From NCBI RefSeq assembly GCF_048564905.1, contig NC_133021.1:26671097-26735096 (forward strand): 64,000 bases of DNA, written 5' to 3'. The stretch's first letter is position 1. Every line of letters starts with the position of its first letter. The notes below the pieces were generated by a model. That model saw nothing but the letters and a program-made list of their open reading frames with translations. It ran no database searches and had not been told where the DNA came from. Position numbers and translations under genes: made by a program. The DNA is from Vicugna pacos. Taxonomy: Eukaryota; Chordata; Mammalia; Artiodactyla; Camelidae. Of this stretch, positions 12,040-24,114 are shown in pieces.

Positions 12040-12990
12040 CAGCCAGAAAGAATGGCTTTGGGTTTTCATACAAGTCTCTTGTGGGTGCATGTTTTTATTT
12101 CTTTTGACTGCTTGGGAACATGACTGGTGGGCTGTGTGATACGTTTAAGTTAAACTTATAAAAAGCTGTCAAACTTTTTTCAAAGTGGCTGTAACATTTT
12201 GCATTCTCGCCAGTAAGGCACAGGAGTAACAACTGGGCCAACACTTGGAATTGCCTATATTAAAAAAAAATATTTTAGCCAGTCAGGAAGTGCAGTAATA
12301 TTGTATTTTTAACGTGCCTTTCCCCTAATAACTAATGAAGTTAAGCATCATATCTTGTCTTTACTTTCTTTTCGTGTCCCTTTTCCACTTAAGCGTCTGT
12401 TCAGATATACCTAATTTTTAATTGGAATTCTTATTATTAAATTATAAAGAGTTCTTGAAATATTCTGGATACAAATCCACTTTAAGACACATGTTTAGCA
12501 TGTTCTTTAGTTTTTTAAAAAATTATTCATGAAAGTTGAATTTTATGAAATGCTTTTTCTTTCTCTTTTGGAATCATCATATGATTTTCTTTTTTAAAAA
12601 ATAAATTTTATTTATTCATTTTTTTAATGGAGATAGTAGGGATCGAACCCAGGACCTCATGCATGCTCAGCGGGAACTCTACCACTGAGCTATACCGTCT
12701 CCCCAATTTTCTTATTTAATCTGCTCCAATGGCTGATTATATAAAAATATTGCCTAATAGTTGAACTATCTTTAAATTTCTAAAATAAATACTAATTAGC
12801 CATGCTGTTTTTACTATTTTGTTGGATTTATTCACTAATATATCCCATTTTTGCAACTATATTCCTAGATGATATTAATCTATGCCTTTGTGCATATACT
12901 AACATTATTCTAGCCAGATATGGGTTGATTAAATTGTCTTTAAATTAATTTTCTGAAATAGATTGTGTTAGACTAGCTACCTCTCACAAA
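12040..12990 (-). mobile_element. Old L1M LINE, interrupted by a SINE
   Basis: Diverged antisense L1 ORF2 sequence. Visible blocks are AACTTATAAAAAGCTGTCAA, CAAAGTGGCTGTAACATTTT, GAGTTCTTGAAATATTCTGG and, beyond the SINE, a block near 12820-12870 ('ttggatttattcactaatat' and 'gatgatattaatctatg'). These follow the order of L1 ORF2 read on the opposite strand. A camelid SINE sits inside at 12592-12705. 5' UTR-like sequence continues at 13390-13530, so this may be one internally deleted element. Confidence 0.75.
12592..12705 (-). mobile_element. Camelid tRNA-derived SINE (vic-like), nested in L1M
   Basis: The minus strand begins GGGGAGACGGTATAGCTCAG, has an A-box region TAGCTCAGTGGTAGA and a B box GGTTCGATCC that matches the Pol III consensus, then an A-rich tail. 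It is flanked by ATTTTCTT at 12584-12591 and 12706-12713 (8 bp). It interrupts an L1M, so it is the younger of the two elements. Having both Pol III boxes in good form is unusual for a dead SINE but says nothing about present transcription. Confidence 0.92.
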
Positions 12991-13015
12991 ATGGAACATA
13001 TCAGGCCACAAGTCA

Positions 13016-13028
13016 GTTGTTGTTGTTG

Positions 13029-13081
<53 letters not shown>
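13016..13081 (+). repeat. (TTG)n(TTA)n microsatellite
   Basis: A short TTG run passes directly into about 16 TTA units. It is translated as poly-Tyr in an open frame at 12991-13350, which is therefore an artefact. Confidence 0.95.
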
Positions 13082-13083
<2 letters not shown>

Positions 13084-13389
13084 TGTTTTAGCCCTGCAGA
13101 CATATCACCAAGAGTGTTAATGCCTCATTTTCCACTTGAATTTGGTGCACCCTTAGCTTTCTGTACAGTTTGGTATTTTTTCAGCCTTGTCATGGAAATC
13201 CTTTTCCTTCTTTTCTGTGTGTGTGTCTCTCTCTTTTTCTATCCTCTCTCATCTCTGTCTCTCTCTCTGTCCCTTCTTTATTTTCTCATTTTGTTGGAAC
13301 ATACCTTCCAAAAGGCTGGAAAGGGATCCACGGGGAATCCATTGCTTTGAGAACTGGCAGGTCTGAAAATGTCTAGTCAACACTCCCCC

Positions 13390-13530
13390 TTGATTTATTA
13401 TTCGACTGGAAATAGAATTCTAGGTTGTAAATCATTCCTTATTCACTTGGAAGGTAATTTTCCATTCTCTTCTATCTTTTGGGATAGTCGCTGAGAAATC
13501 CGACTCCATCCTGAGCCCTTCGGTATGTGA
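13390..13530 (-). mobile_element. L1M 5' UTR-like fragment
   Basis: The plus strand has GGAAATAGAATTCTAGGTTG and, about 70 bp on, TCGCTGAGAAATCCGACTCC. Both blocks are typical of antisense L1M 5' regions. It lies on the same strand as the L1M at 12040-12990 and in the expected order. Confidence 0.55.
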
Positions 13531-14879
13531 CCCATCCCCCCACCCTCTCTCCCCTCCTTTTATCCCTGCAAATCCCTAAAATATCACAATGCTGATTTTT
13601 AACGCATCTGTCAATTTGTTAGACAGAGCGTGGTATCTCATTATTCATTGAAATCTTGGGGAAATTTCAACGGAAAGGCCAGGAGTCACCTTCTGGATTC
13701 TTTTCTACACACTGAGGCAAGAAAGCCTGCAAACCCTAATGTTCTTACCAAGTGAAATCCGCCAGACACAGGACACTAGTGAAATTAGACCCATTTGTCA
13801 AGTAGATTGAATTCTGTTCACATTTACCCCATTTATCAAATGAGACAACCCTTCTCACTTAGATGTGATGTTGCTCCCCACTTTCATTACTTCATACCAT
13901 ACAGAAAAGTAGACAGTTTGGGGAAGATGCCAGGAAAAGAAAGTGTTTGGCCCAGATTTCTATTGTAACACACCAAAACGTAAAAATTAAGCCAAATAAT
14001 GGAATGGAAAGTTAGAAACTATTGCTGGTAACACTGATCTAACCCTAAAGGCATATACACTGATAAAACCCTGAAGGATTAGGGACATACTCCCCAAAGG
14101 AATAATCTCATAACATGTTCTTAAAATACATTTAAAAATTACATGCACATGAAATTCATCAGCTTGTACATGATTTGTTTTATCCTATTTCATCCTATTT
14201 CATCTTAAATAGGATAAAGATGTCAAAACATGAAAAAAAAAATAGATCCAATAAAGATTTCAAGTGGAGAGCATTACAAATCACAATGCCTGAACAAGCC
14301 AGAGTTGCAAACTACAGCATGACCTACGCAGAAATACTTACTATGTTTCCACCACCCTCACCTCGTAGCCACTCCCACCCTGGGCTGTGTGTTGGGGAAG
14401 GCTGGCCTGGTGGGACTTTAGGCTTCCTTGCTCTTCGGGTTCTGACTGCTTGTGCCTAACAAGTACTGGCAGGAGAGCAGACGAGGTGAGAGAAGGGTCG
14501 CCTTCCTTACTCCTCACTCTGCCGGTCCCACTGCTGGTGGCTCCCAGCCTGGATCCTCTTCTATGACTCACCCCAAGTCCAGTGACACGGCTCCTTTCCC
14601 TGGCTGCTCTGGCCAGTGGGTGTGAATGGCTCCCTGTGGTTGTGAGAGCGCCCTGGTTAGCACCCTTCCTTTTCACGTGTATGGTCCCCTTGTTAGATTC
14701 CGTTCACGTAAAGCCTTCTATGAACGCCAGCTCTTCCTCCTGGGGCTCTAATGATGCAACCCACTCTCTAGTCTCTTGGATGCACCCTTTACTCTAGCCG
14801 TAAATTTGTACAGATTCTCCAAAGCAACCCAGCTTTAAGTATGCCATCTCTTCTCATTTCTCTTTATATCTGTCTTATA
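13531..14879. other. Unique stretch with an inverted repeat
   Basis: No exon or confident repeat is seen. A perfect 12-bp inverted repeat, TTTATCCTATTT at 14179-14190 and AAATAGGATAAA at 14208-14219, has a 17-nt loop that contains another ATCCTATTT. The frames at 14175-14459 and 14341-14676 lack domains. Confidence 0.5.
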
Positions 14880-15145
14880 TTTGTCATTTAAAACTTCCTT
14901 CCAAATTCACCTTCCCTGGAGACCTTTGCCTGACTTCTGACAGTGACTTAAATGACTAGAGTCTATCCCTTTTTTTCACCCTGTTATTACTTTTTAAAAT
15001 TGTTCAGAAAATTATAAATGTACTTTTCCACCCCTCCGCAACTCCTGCCCCTGCCTTGGACTGAAAGCTTCCTCAGACCAGGTGCCCTGTCTTGGTCTTC
15101 TTTGACCCTCTGGCATTTAGAGACTGTTGGCTCAGATAAACACAT
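14880..15145 (+). mobile_element. L2 LINE 3' relic
   Basis: A diverged 'cttccctgga..cctttgcctgac' block is followed by GGACTGAAAGCTTCCTCAGA and CCAGGTGCCCTGTCTTGGTC, matching the order of the L2 3' UTR. It is ancient. Confidence 0.6.
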
Positions 15146-15389
15146 GGAGAGAGAGTGGAAGCACTGGAGCCAACTGAAAGATGATTCAGGAGTTTGAACA
15201 TAGGGGGAAAGAAATGCTTAGTGAATGCAAATCAAGAAGAGAAAGAAGGCAAGAACCATAAGAGCTTAACACAAATAAGTCTGCAAATTTGGGTACTGCC
15301 ATTGCCAGAAGTTAGGACGTGCAGAGCTACAAATGGCTTAGGAGGAAGAGGAAGTTAAAAGCATCCTTTAGGACCAGGAAGAGAAAGAA

Positions 15390-15455
15390 AAATGACATAT
15401 GATGTCGCTTATATGTGAAATCAAAAAAAAAAAAAAGACACAAATGAACTACTTA
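15390..15455 (+). mobile_element. Short L1 3' fragment
   Basis: TGACATATGATGTCGCTTAT, then ATGTGAAATC, an A run and ACACAAATGAACTA resemble the segment just downstream of L1 ORF2. Sequence on either side does not continue recognisably. Confidence 0.6.
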
Positions 15456-17569
15456 TTATTTATAACTTAGATGACTGATTTCTTGAATATGTGCAAGCAC
15501 ATTTGACTGACCCTTATGATTGGATTACCACATTCTGTTGATTCTTATTTTGTGGTTGGCTTTATTTCTTTAATAACCATGTAAGTTTAAAAAGCTGAAA
15601 CTATAAACTGTTCTAAAAACAATGATCAGTACATATACGTAAACAAAAAAAATAGTGCAGTGTATTATACAGAAGTATTTACATGCAATATATTGTACAT
15701 GTGCAGTCAAATTGTAACAAGTCTACATAATAAAACTGAAAAATGAAACAGCATCTTCTAGGGATGCAGGGAGAGAGGTAGACTGAATCCCGGGAGAGAG
15801 AGTGAGGTTAGATACAAATATGGGCATTTTTTTAGGGGGTTGAAGCCAATAAACTGGCTGAGATTTTGGAAGGAAGTGGTCTGGTGTGAGCTGTGTGAGG
15901 GTAAGGGATGTGGGAAAGACACCAACGAGGCAGAATCAGCCAAGGAAAGAGAGACAAGCAGAGGGAAAGTACCATCTCTCAGAGCCACTGTGAGATGGAT
16001 GGAGGGGCCCCAGGAAGAGGAGGTTACAGACAAAAGTATCGCATATCTGGTCATAGTATCAGGTAAGAGGGAAGAATGGTCAGTGGGATGAGTGTTATGA
16101 ACCGCTGGGTATCTTGGAAGCAGAAGTCAGACTTGGAGGGGAGGGTTGGGGAAGAATTAGGGGAGGAGGCGGCAGAGAAAGAACACTCCAAGAGGAATTC
16201 TGATAACATGAGAAGGAAGTGACCTTTTGAAATGGGTAGAAAAGAGAATGATCAGGATACTCTGCTTAGATTTCCTTGAAATTACTTCCTAAAGCAGACA
16301 GGGAATGTCATTTTCAATCTCTACACTTTAAAATCTGTGCTATTCCGGTATCTGTCCCTGCTGTCCTTTGGGGGACAGATGGAGGTGTTCACTGGCAGCA
16401 GATGCATTCCAGAGCACATATTTGTGGGACATTTAATCATTTTCCTAAATAGCTGTGGCACATGGTCACATTGTCTTAACCTTTCTACAGATGACACTAA
16501 AGGCTTCCACGTATCCATCTTTTGATCTCCTTAGTGGAGTGACCTGTCGACTCCCCTCAGACACTCTTGTGTCCTTTTCTGATTTGTGGTTAGCTTTTTG
16601 GGGAATGGGTTTTAGCAAAATGCCTAAGGCAAGTCTCAGCATTTGATGGCCCATTTAAGGTTTTGGAATTACATTTTTCCTCTTGGAAAACAGAAAATAC
16701 TCCCCAAAGAAAGCATTACTAAGTGAAACAGCTATATTCCCTTGATTCAAAAAAAAGAGAAGGGGAAATATTTACTCTTTTAAGAAAGCCTCTCGCCAAG
16801 TTAAGAACAGTAGGACTCTCATTGCAATAGTGGTAAACTCCCAAGATTACTTTACAGGGCTGAGTGCTCATTTCTTAATTCCCGGCAGGAAAAGCTGGAA
16901 AAGGTGAGCATCGATGCTCACGTGGTGCTTCTCAGAAAACAGAATGCTTAGAGCAAGTTGATGAGACAAAGGATAAAATAAACCCCATAAGTAGACACAT
17001 GTGACAGACACAGCCCCCAAGGCAGAGGACGCAGCGTGAGTGTTATTTCCATTAGAAAAAAGAACGCAAATGGGATTTGAAATTAAGAAGGATGCTGGGA
17101 GATGACGGTAACTGCTGGAATGGAAGAGTCTGGCATCTTGCAAAGGGTGTGTAGAAAGAATAAACCCAGCAGGGGAACATGAGGAAAGATCTTGAAGGTT
17201 TGGGAGTGTGGCGGATTTCTCCTTTTTTCTCATCTTGGCATTTAAAGATCCCTTCTTAGTTGGAAGCATAGAATCATTTGTCTTCTTGCTGTGTCTACAT
17301 TGCACCTCAGCTTCTGTGAACCATAGGACACAAGCCATAGAAATTCTATGATCATAGTCCCTGATTTGGGGCTAGATTTAAAACGAAGAACACAACTTTC
17401 ATAGTTAAAGGACCAAGTAGATTCCTAAATCTTGGTAGACGTCACATTATGTTTTTGAGCCCAGAGACACAAGTTATAAAGTACAACATGTTGATATTTG
17501 GATGTGGGTCTATAGGTGTTTATGGCTTTTTATAATATATAGGTAGAATATATACTTCTAAAATTATTT
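15456..17569. other. Mostly unique; purine-rich tract
   Basis: About 15770-16260 is strongly A/G-rich on the plus strand. It may be a decayed antisense L2 ORF, but I could not align it with confidence. The 156-codon frame at 16868-17338 (minus) shows no recognisable domain. No exon is supported. Confidence 0.45.
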
Positions 17570-17735
17570 CTTTGAGCATCTGCCATGTGCTAATCATCTT
17601 TCTGTGCACTTAACCCATATTCACTCATTTTATTCTCAAAAAACCACACCAGGTATGAACTAGTATCATCTTCATATTATGGATGAGGAAACTGTAAAAT
17701 TGAAATAGTTTACCTGAGGTCACATGGCTAGTAAG
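17570..17735 (-). mobile_element. MIR SINE relic
   Basis: The plus strand contains GCATCTGCCATGTGCTAATC, TCATTTTATTCTCA, TATGGATGAGGAAACTG and GGTCACATGGCTAGTAAGC in the order of a reverse-complement MIR. Confidence 0.8.
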
Positions 17736-18844
17736 CAGAAGAACAGTGTTCAAATTATTCACTTTTCACATATCAACCTTTCCTCTATAAGGATCCAGGT
17801 TTACACGGCCACATCACATCTCAGGCGCCGGCTTCCTTCCCGCCGGGTCCATGAACCGGGCTCCTCTGTGTCAGGGGCCAAACTCCATGCAGATCACCTC
17901 TGCCCGGTCAGTGTGTGTTTCTCTCTCTAACATTCATCTCCCCCGTTTCCAGAAGGGAAGTGATCTGTTTCATCTGCACTGAATCATCAGCAGGTTCTGG
18001 CTTTGCTGGACCTCCCCAAAATATTTTTTCACAGGAATAAATGAGCAAAGAAATGAAGGAATGAATTCCTTATCTGGATTTCTCCTTTAGGAAAAGGAAA
18101 GTCTAAAATAGAGGTGAAAGGAGGAACTCCTCAAGAACGAAAACTGTGATGTAGGAAGACAGAGGGTAACCATTTAGAGTGTGGCGTGCGCTCTGGCAGC
18201 CAAACCAAGCTGGATAGTACCTTTGCTTGATACTGCGTGAGACAGGTTCTCTGTAGACAAGGTGACCAGATGTCCCTGTTTGCTTGAGACAGTCCTGGTT
18301 TACCGCTGTGGACCCGGCATCCTGTCTGGTTTAGCCTTTGTCTGGGTTAATGTGGTTACATCTAAAAGACAACCATTAGTGACCTGTCTTCCTCCCCCTG
18401 CCTCCTTCCAGACCTGAGCTAACTTCACCTCCCTTTCAAGGCAAACACGCCCAGGGCTTGCTGACAGCACCTTGTGTGCTCAGACACAGCCCCGGTGCCC
18501 TGACTGGCAGTGTCAGGTGGTCGTGGGGGAAGCATCCCGAGTTACCAGCCATGATGACCACTTGGTGTGCAGCCAGACGTGCCCCAGACCCCACATTTGC
18601 TTTATTGTGTGCAAAGCTCCAGCTGCAACTGGGGGATGAGAAGGAAATAAGGGGAAATTGCAGGTTAGGTGGGTGTGAAATACCTATGAGAAATAGGGCC
18701 TTCTTTCATTCTTAAAAGTATAAATTGTATGGAAACTTTATCTAGAAACATCATTCTTCTCCATCTTTTATGCCGTTTTCCCCTTATATTTTTTGCAAAC
18801 GTGTCGTTCTGAAATTTTTGTTTCAGAATCTGTTAAGCGTCTGG
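17736..18844. other. Unique stretch; possible small terminal-repeat element
   Basis: No exon is seen. At 18259-18302 the motif GGTGACCAGATGTCCCTGTT plus GACAGTCCTGGTTTA matches a common mammalian repeat whose name I cannot give with confidence. A related motif occurs at about 54255. Confidence 0.4.
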
Positions 18845-18935
18845 ATTCCACGACCCCTCATAGATACTGAGATTCAACAGGCCGGAGGTGGAGCCCAGGG
18901 ATCCACATTTTCAGCAACTTCACTCCAAGATTCTG
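18845..18935 (+). mobile_element. MER5A-like DNA transposon fragment
   Basis: GATTCAACAGGCCGGAGGTG, then a 'gagcc..ggatccacattt' block, resembles the middle of MER5A (hAT-Charlie). The terminal repeats are not preserved. Confidence 0.5.
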
Positions 18936-20509
18936 CACTGGTCGTCTAGAGAGCAGCCTCGGGGAAAAGCGTGTGTGTGCACAGAGGGGCGGTACCTTCC
19001 CAACGGCTGGTGCTGTAGCAGCAAGAACCCTGGGCCTGAGGGCGGATCCGGAACTGGTGGGAGAGGAAAGATGTAAACTGAGGAAGTGGGGAGCCAGAAC
19101 CAGCAGCTCAGACTCCTGCTAATCGCTGTCTTGGTTTTGTGGGCTCTTTGAACAGGGTACTGACAGGTATCTGATGTGTGGCAATCATGTGACTTCACTT
19201 ATTTCCAAGGGTCTGTATCAGTTCCATGCCCAGACACAAGCACTTCCTGAAGCTCAGGGCTCCATGATTTGAGGCCTGATCTAGTCAGCTACTGCCTGTG
19301 TTCCTGACCATGAGTGGACAGTGGTGCTTTCTTCAAGAAATGTGTGTTGTTTGATTTGTGTGTGTGTGTGTGTGTGTCCACATGTGGGCACATATGTGCT
19401 GGCAGTTGAAGAGAAGAATATTGCCCCCAAACCTCAGGAATGATACTGACAAAGATTCTTTGCTTGACTAAACTTAAGTCAAGTTCCATGACCTTTTTGT
19501 AGACCCATTCATCTGCCGCTTTGTAAAATAAAGTTTTAGCAAGGACCGTGCTAATTCAATTTTAGTAAGAGTCTCCCATCCTTTTTTCTTACCACCCTCC
19601 ATGTCTAAGTGGTTTCTTCGTCCCCCGCCATCCCCCAGGCCTGTCTTCAGCAAAGTTCCTGTTAGCTGGGTTTGGCCAGAATAATGCCTACCCCTGGTGT
19701 TTCCTCTTAGTGATTCTCCATCCTCTGACCCCGATCCTGCTCCTTGGTGGTAAACCCCCACTTAGTCCTGCTGTATTCGGAGCTGAGCCCAGTTCTACAC
19801 TGAGGTTTCTTTTCCCCTATTGCAATAGTCCTCCATAAAACCTACTGTCACTGTTCACTTCTCCCCAGCTCTAGTTTTTCTTGGACAATACCGATATTTA
19901 CATGGAGACAATATGGACAAGATGTATATGTTTCATTTCAGCAGATTGGAAATTAAAAAAAAAACTTGATTGTGTATTTAAATACATAATTATATATTAT
20001 AGCTTTTCTTTTAGACGGTTCAATTTTCTCTGAGATCTGAGAACATCCTGTTTTGTTTTTTTTTGATCAATCTGCTGTATTTGCCATACACGAGAAAAAA
20101 TGTTCCCAGTTGGGTTGATTTTTCACTACTTTCAAGCCATTGTATGGACTGAATTGGTTTTCAACAATAACAGCTACAAAAATCTCCTTCGTTCCTTTCC
20201 AAAAAGGCTCACTTAGAATCTTCCTTGAATGTTGTGGAGCCCAGATGGTGCAAAAGTACAGCAAGACACGTGCTCCCTGGAGCCGGGTGTCACTCGGTCT
20301 CTCCACGTGCTCACGTGTGTGCCGTCAGCACGGCTGGCCACACGGAAACAAAACAGGCACACAATGCCTGCATTTGAGAACTCGGCAGCACATTTCTGTA
20401 TTAACAGAGAAACCAAGCAAACCAACCAGCAGTATTTGTTAAATGTCAGCAGTCAGTACTGGAAAGAACATTGAGGTTGGGGTCCTACCTCCTCCTTTGA
20501 CTGGGTGTG
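18936..20509. other. Unique stretch with a (TG)n repeat
   Basis: No exon is seen. A (TG)n run lies at about 19357-19377. Confidence 0.5.
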
Positions 20510-20533
20510 TGAAAACATCAGATCTTCACAAGG

Positions 20534-20725
20534 ACCTACTATACAGCACAGGGAACTGTATTCAGTTTCTTGCCGTGACATATAATGGGAAAGAATCTGA
20601 AATATACATATATGTATGTGTATGTGTATATAGCTGAATCACTTTACTGTACACCTGAAACTAACACTGAAAATCAACTATACTTCAATAAAAAGTGTTT
20701 TTAAAAAAAGAATGATGATGAATCA
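20534..20725 (+). mobile_element. L1 LINE 3' end, 5'-truncated
   Basis: It contains CTACTATACAGCACAGGGAA, then a (TATG)-rich segment, CTGTACACCTGAAACTAACA and AATCAACTATACTTCAATAA, the canonical cetartiodactyl L1 3' terminus, and an A-rich tail. Imperfect 24-bp flanking repeats (20510-20533 and 20726-20749, four mismatches) look like an aged target-site duplication. Confidence 0.9.
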
Positions 20726-20959
20726 TGAAAAAATCAAATCTTCAAAGGGAAAAGATGAGTAAAATTATGTATTCTGCCCAACTGTCTAATATTTCAGGTT
20801 TGTCTATAATTGAGGATGACAATAATTACTGTATAATATTGTCCCAGAGGGACAAGTTAAACCCTGTGGGGGACCCATTTTGGGGTCCCTGAGTCCCCCT
20901 AGGCGGGTTAAGGTGCAGTGAGGGGAGAAGTAATTTACACATTGAAGATGCCTAAGAAG

Positions 20960-21190
20960 GTCGTGGGGTCTGGATCCTTGCGTTTGTATTCTTGGCTCCA
21001 CCTGCCTCTAGCTGGGTGGACTGAGGCAAGAAACACAGACACTGTGACCCCCTAAAGTGCAGTGTCTATAAAATGGGGGTGAATACGCACTGCTTGGGAT
21101 TGTTGTTAGGATTTAGAAATAGTATCCACGCAGAGATGAATGCCCGGTAGACACATTAGCACTCAGCACGTGCTAAGTGCCTTTATTACA
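20960..21190 (+). mobile_element. MIR SINE relic
   Basis: TTGGCTCCACCTGCCTCTAG, a decayed 'gtgacc' region, TCTATAAAATGGGGGTGAAT, GGGATTGTTGTTAGGATT and GCACGTGCTAAGTGCC follow the order of plus-strand MIR. Confidence 0.75.
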
Positions 21191-21574
21191 AGTCCCCTCA
21201 GTAAACACAAGATGGGAATCACAGCATTGCACAAAGTCCACTAACTGGGAACTCTGATCACTTGGTATATTCAGGAATTTTCTTTTCTGATTTCTGAGGC
21301 TTTTAGAATGATGATCGAAATGCACACGTGACTCCTTTTAAATTTTTTTTTTAATTCTTTGTTAAGAAAATGGATTCAATGAACTTCTCTCTACAGCAGC
21401 TTTTCTAAAAAAAAAAAAAAAAAAAAATTGGAAGTGTGGTTTTCCCAGAAAAAGTTATTTGGGGCTTGGGGGAAAAGGAATGGGGTGGAGTTAGGTGGAG
21501 CAGGGGTATCCATGGTGAAAGAAGGTTTGGGAAACTCTAGATTAAATTTTTCCTGAAGAATCTTTCAGGGATTT
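21191..21574. other. Unique stretch with A run
   Basis: No exon is seen. An A run of 21 lies at 21407-21427. Confidence 0.5.
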
Positions 21575-21790
21575 TAGTTATTCGATAAATACTTACTTAG
21601 TGCTTATTATGTGCCAGGCACTGTTGTAAGTGCTTTATAAATATCAACATATTAGTCGTTTGAAGTGGAAGATGTCTTCATTTCACCTATAAAAAAACAG
21701 AGGAAGTAAGTACATAGCCTAAGGTCTCATGGCTAAGAAAGGACCAATACTGGCCCCTCAGCTCTGCTTTGAACCTCTTGCACAAGCTAG
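21575..21790 (-). mobile_element. MIR SINE relic
   Basis: The plus strand contains TGCTTATTATGTGCCAGGCA, CTGTTGTAAGTGCTTTATAA and GGTCTCATGGCTAAGAAAGG, the reverse complement of the MIR 3' half and core. Confidence 0.88.
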
Positions 21791-24114
21791 TAGACAGTTT
21801 CAAGTTCCAAGAAAGAGCCTGGCCCTCTGACTCTGTCATTACCTATCCTTATTTGACTGCAGAACCCACTTTTTTTGTAGAACAGATGGAAACAGAGCTA
21901 TGGGACTAGTTTTCTCCATAATTCACAAATTCATTGACCTCAATGGGGAAGGACATTTACATGTATTGACCAGCTGCCCCACGCCAGGTACAGTGCCCGG
22001 GTTTTCCTCCCAAGTGATGAGGGTCAGTATGCAAGCAATGCTTTAACCTGAAAATGATGGACTGTCTTTGGATTTGATTAATAAAGCTGACAATATGCTA
22101 TAGCTGGGTAGATCTTTCCAGCCGCTGGATTTTCCTGTCTACCAGACACACCTATGTACGCTATTGCCCAGAATGAAATACACTAGGTGCTGGGATCATA
22201 AACAACCATCTCAAGTACAAATCATTTCCAGAGGAGCCAAGCCCACAACAGAGCTGAAGGTGTTCGCATGAATATACAGCCTGGGTTCCAGCCTTCTCCT
22301 AAGACCATTCGGCTCCTGCTCAGCCCCGTTCAATCACGGCAGCTCTCTTCCCTTTCAAACCCTGTCACTAACTGGCAAAGCAATGCTGCTTGTTCTAGAA
22401 GCCCTTCTCTCTTTGGAAAGAGGCCTTTTATAATCTGTCCATTTGGGAATTTTAATCCAAAGCCTAAGACAGAGTAAAATCAAACTTTGGAAATAAACAT
22501 ACTCAACTCAATAAATTTTTCAGAAAGTTGAAAAAAGCACATGCAGTTTAAGTTTAATGAAATGTTCTTTTATAGCCCCCTAAGCTGTAAAATATGAAGG
22601 CATGTCTGAGCTACAGGGTTTGCTTGATTTAAGATAACCTGGGCTGTGCTTTTAGTTTTTGTTATTCCTCTAAACCGTGATGACAAAAAGCCAACATCCT
22701 TCGCTAAGCAAATACATTCTTTTTATAACGAATTTGTGTTTTGCGTCTTCTGTTTCTTTCAGATGTGGTTGTTAATGACAATGCACAAATATATTTCCAA
22801 ATCTTGCTAAATACATGGGCTAAATGTATGTTTTTCTGTGCATCTTTTATTTATCTCCTTAAACATAAAAATAATTCAGAGAGATTTTTGCTTGTTTTAT
22901 TTTTATACAAAATGAAGTAGGGCATGCTTCAAATGTGATTGGACTGCAAATCTTCTCTAACAATAGCTGGTGTTATCACATCAGCTTTTAAGGTATTCCT
23001 AAGAGAATGCTTAAAAAAATAACCATTTATTTAACAAATGAATCAACAACAGCACCAAGAAGCCCTAAAGATTTTTTTTTTAAAGCCAAGTAGAAAGTTA
23101 AAGTGTCCAAGAATGTTCATTTTCTTGGAAAACTTTTCCCTTTAAGAAATACTTTGGAATGCTAATGTGCCAAGAATGAGTAGACACAAATTTTCCATAA
23201 AGCTGTATAACTCCATGAAAATGTTTTTATAAGAAAAAAATTAGTTATACAGAACCACACGGCTTTGATATTTGATACTAAACCTAGTATTTACACACTT
23301 CTTTAGTTAAAAGTGGCTCATTCCTCTCTTTCTTTGGAAACTCAGGGCCGTGCACCAAGTAATTTTTTTCCGGGTGTAGCTTAATAGGAGAGGGGTGAAC
23401 ATCTGAGCAAGCTAATAATGTGTGCATATCGTATGGATTTATCAGTTTATTTTCCTGCTGTCCTACCTTTTGGCTTTCCCCTCACTCAACAAGCGGTCTT
23501 CTCGCCACGTATTACCTCATGTCATAGGTGTGACAGAGCAGAAAACCAAAGTTAAGAAGTAGCATACTTCCCTCTCCAACATGTTTCTTGCAGAAGCCTA
23601 AGCACTTAGGGGCGTTTCGATGATTTCACAGTGAGATTAAAAAGGACAGAATTTCTGAGTGTAGACGGCCAGAAGCTGTTGGGCCAGAAACACCAGGAAA
23701 GATTTTCCCCAACCTAGATGAGAGTTCCCTGGCTGGGTTGGGGGCAAGACGGGCAGATCAGAGCTCGCCAGAGTCCAGAAGACCCAGGGGCAAGGCTGCC
23801 TGTCACATCGGGACCGAGCCCACCATCCCCAAGCATATCCATCTGGGGACCATTAGCAGCCTGGTAGAATCATCTCGACCTAAGTGTGTCAAGGAGAAAG
23901 GCCTTTCCGAGGGACATCGGTGCCCAGGGCTATGAGGTCATGTCCAAAGGACTGCTCCCTCCCCGACCCCACCTTCCTTTGAGCGTGGTACCCATGGCCT
24001 CTGCCCACGAGCCATGCTAGTGTCCTCCCTGCCTGAGCCAGTGACGACATCTCAAGGGCAGCAAGCAGCTTGCCCAAGGAAGGCCAGGAGGTACATCATC
24101 CGTCCATCCACCCA
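21791..24114. other. Long repeat-poor stretch
   Basis: Over 2 kb in which I see no exon and no confident repeat. The part at about 22480-23330 is AT-rich with varied, non-repetitive sequence and could be a conserved non-coding element. That is inference only. Confidence 0.45.

Noticed and set aside
8985-12705. True tRNA-Ala genes
   Set aside because: The tRNA-like heads are followed by SINE bodies or A-rich tails, are flanked by target-site duplications, and carry substitutions that spoil the cloverleaf.
12991-13350. 119-codon plus frame with poly-Tyr
   Set aside because: The Tyr run is the TTA microsatellite and the rest is low-complexity CT-rich sequence.
16868-17338. 156-codon minus frame
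   Set aside because: No recognisable motif, no coding-like pattern compared with neighbouring frames, and no supporting exon structure.
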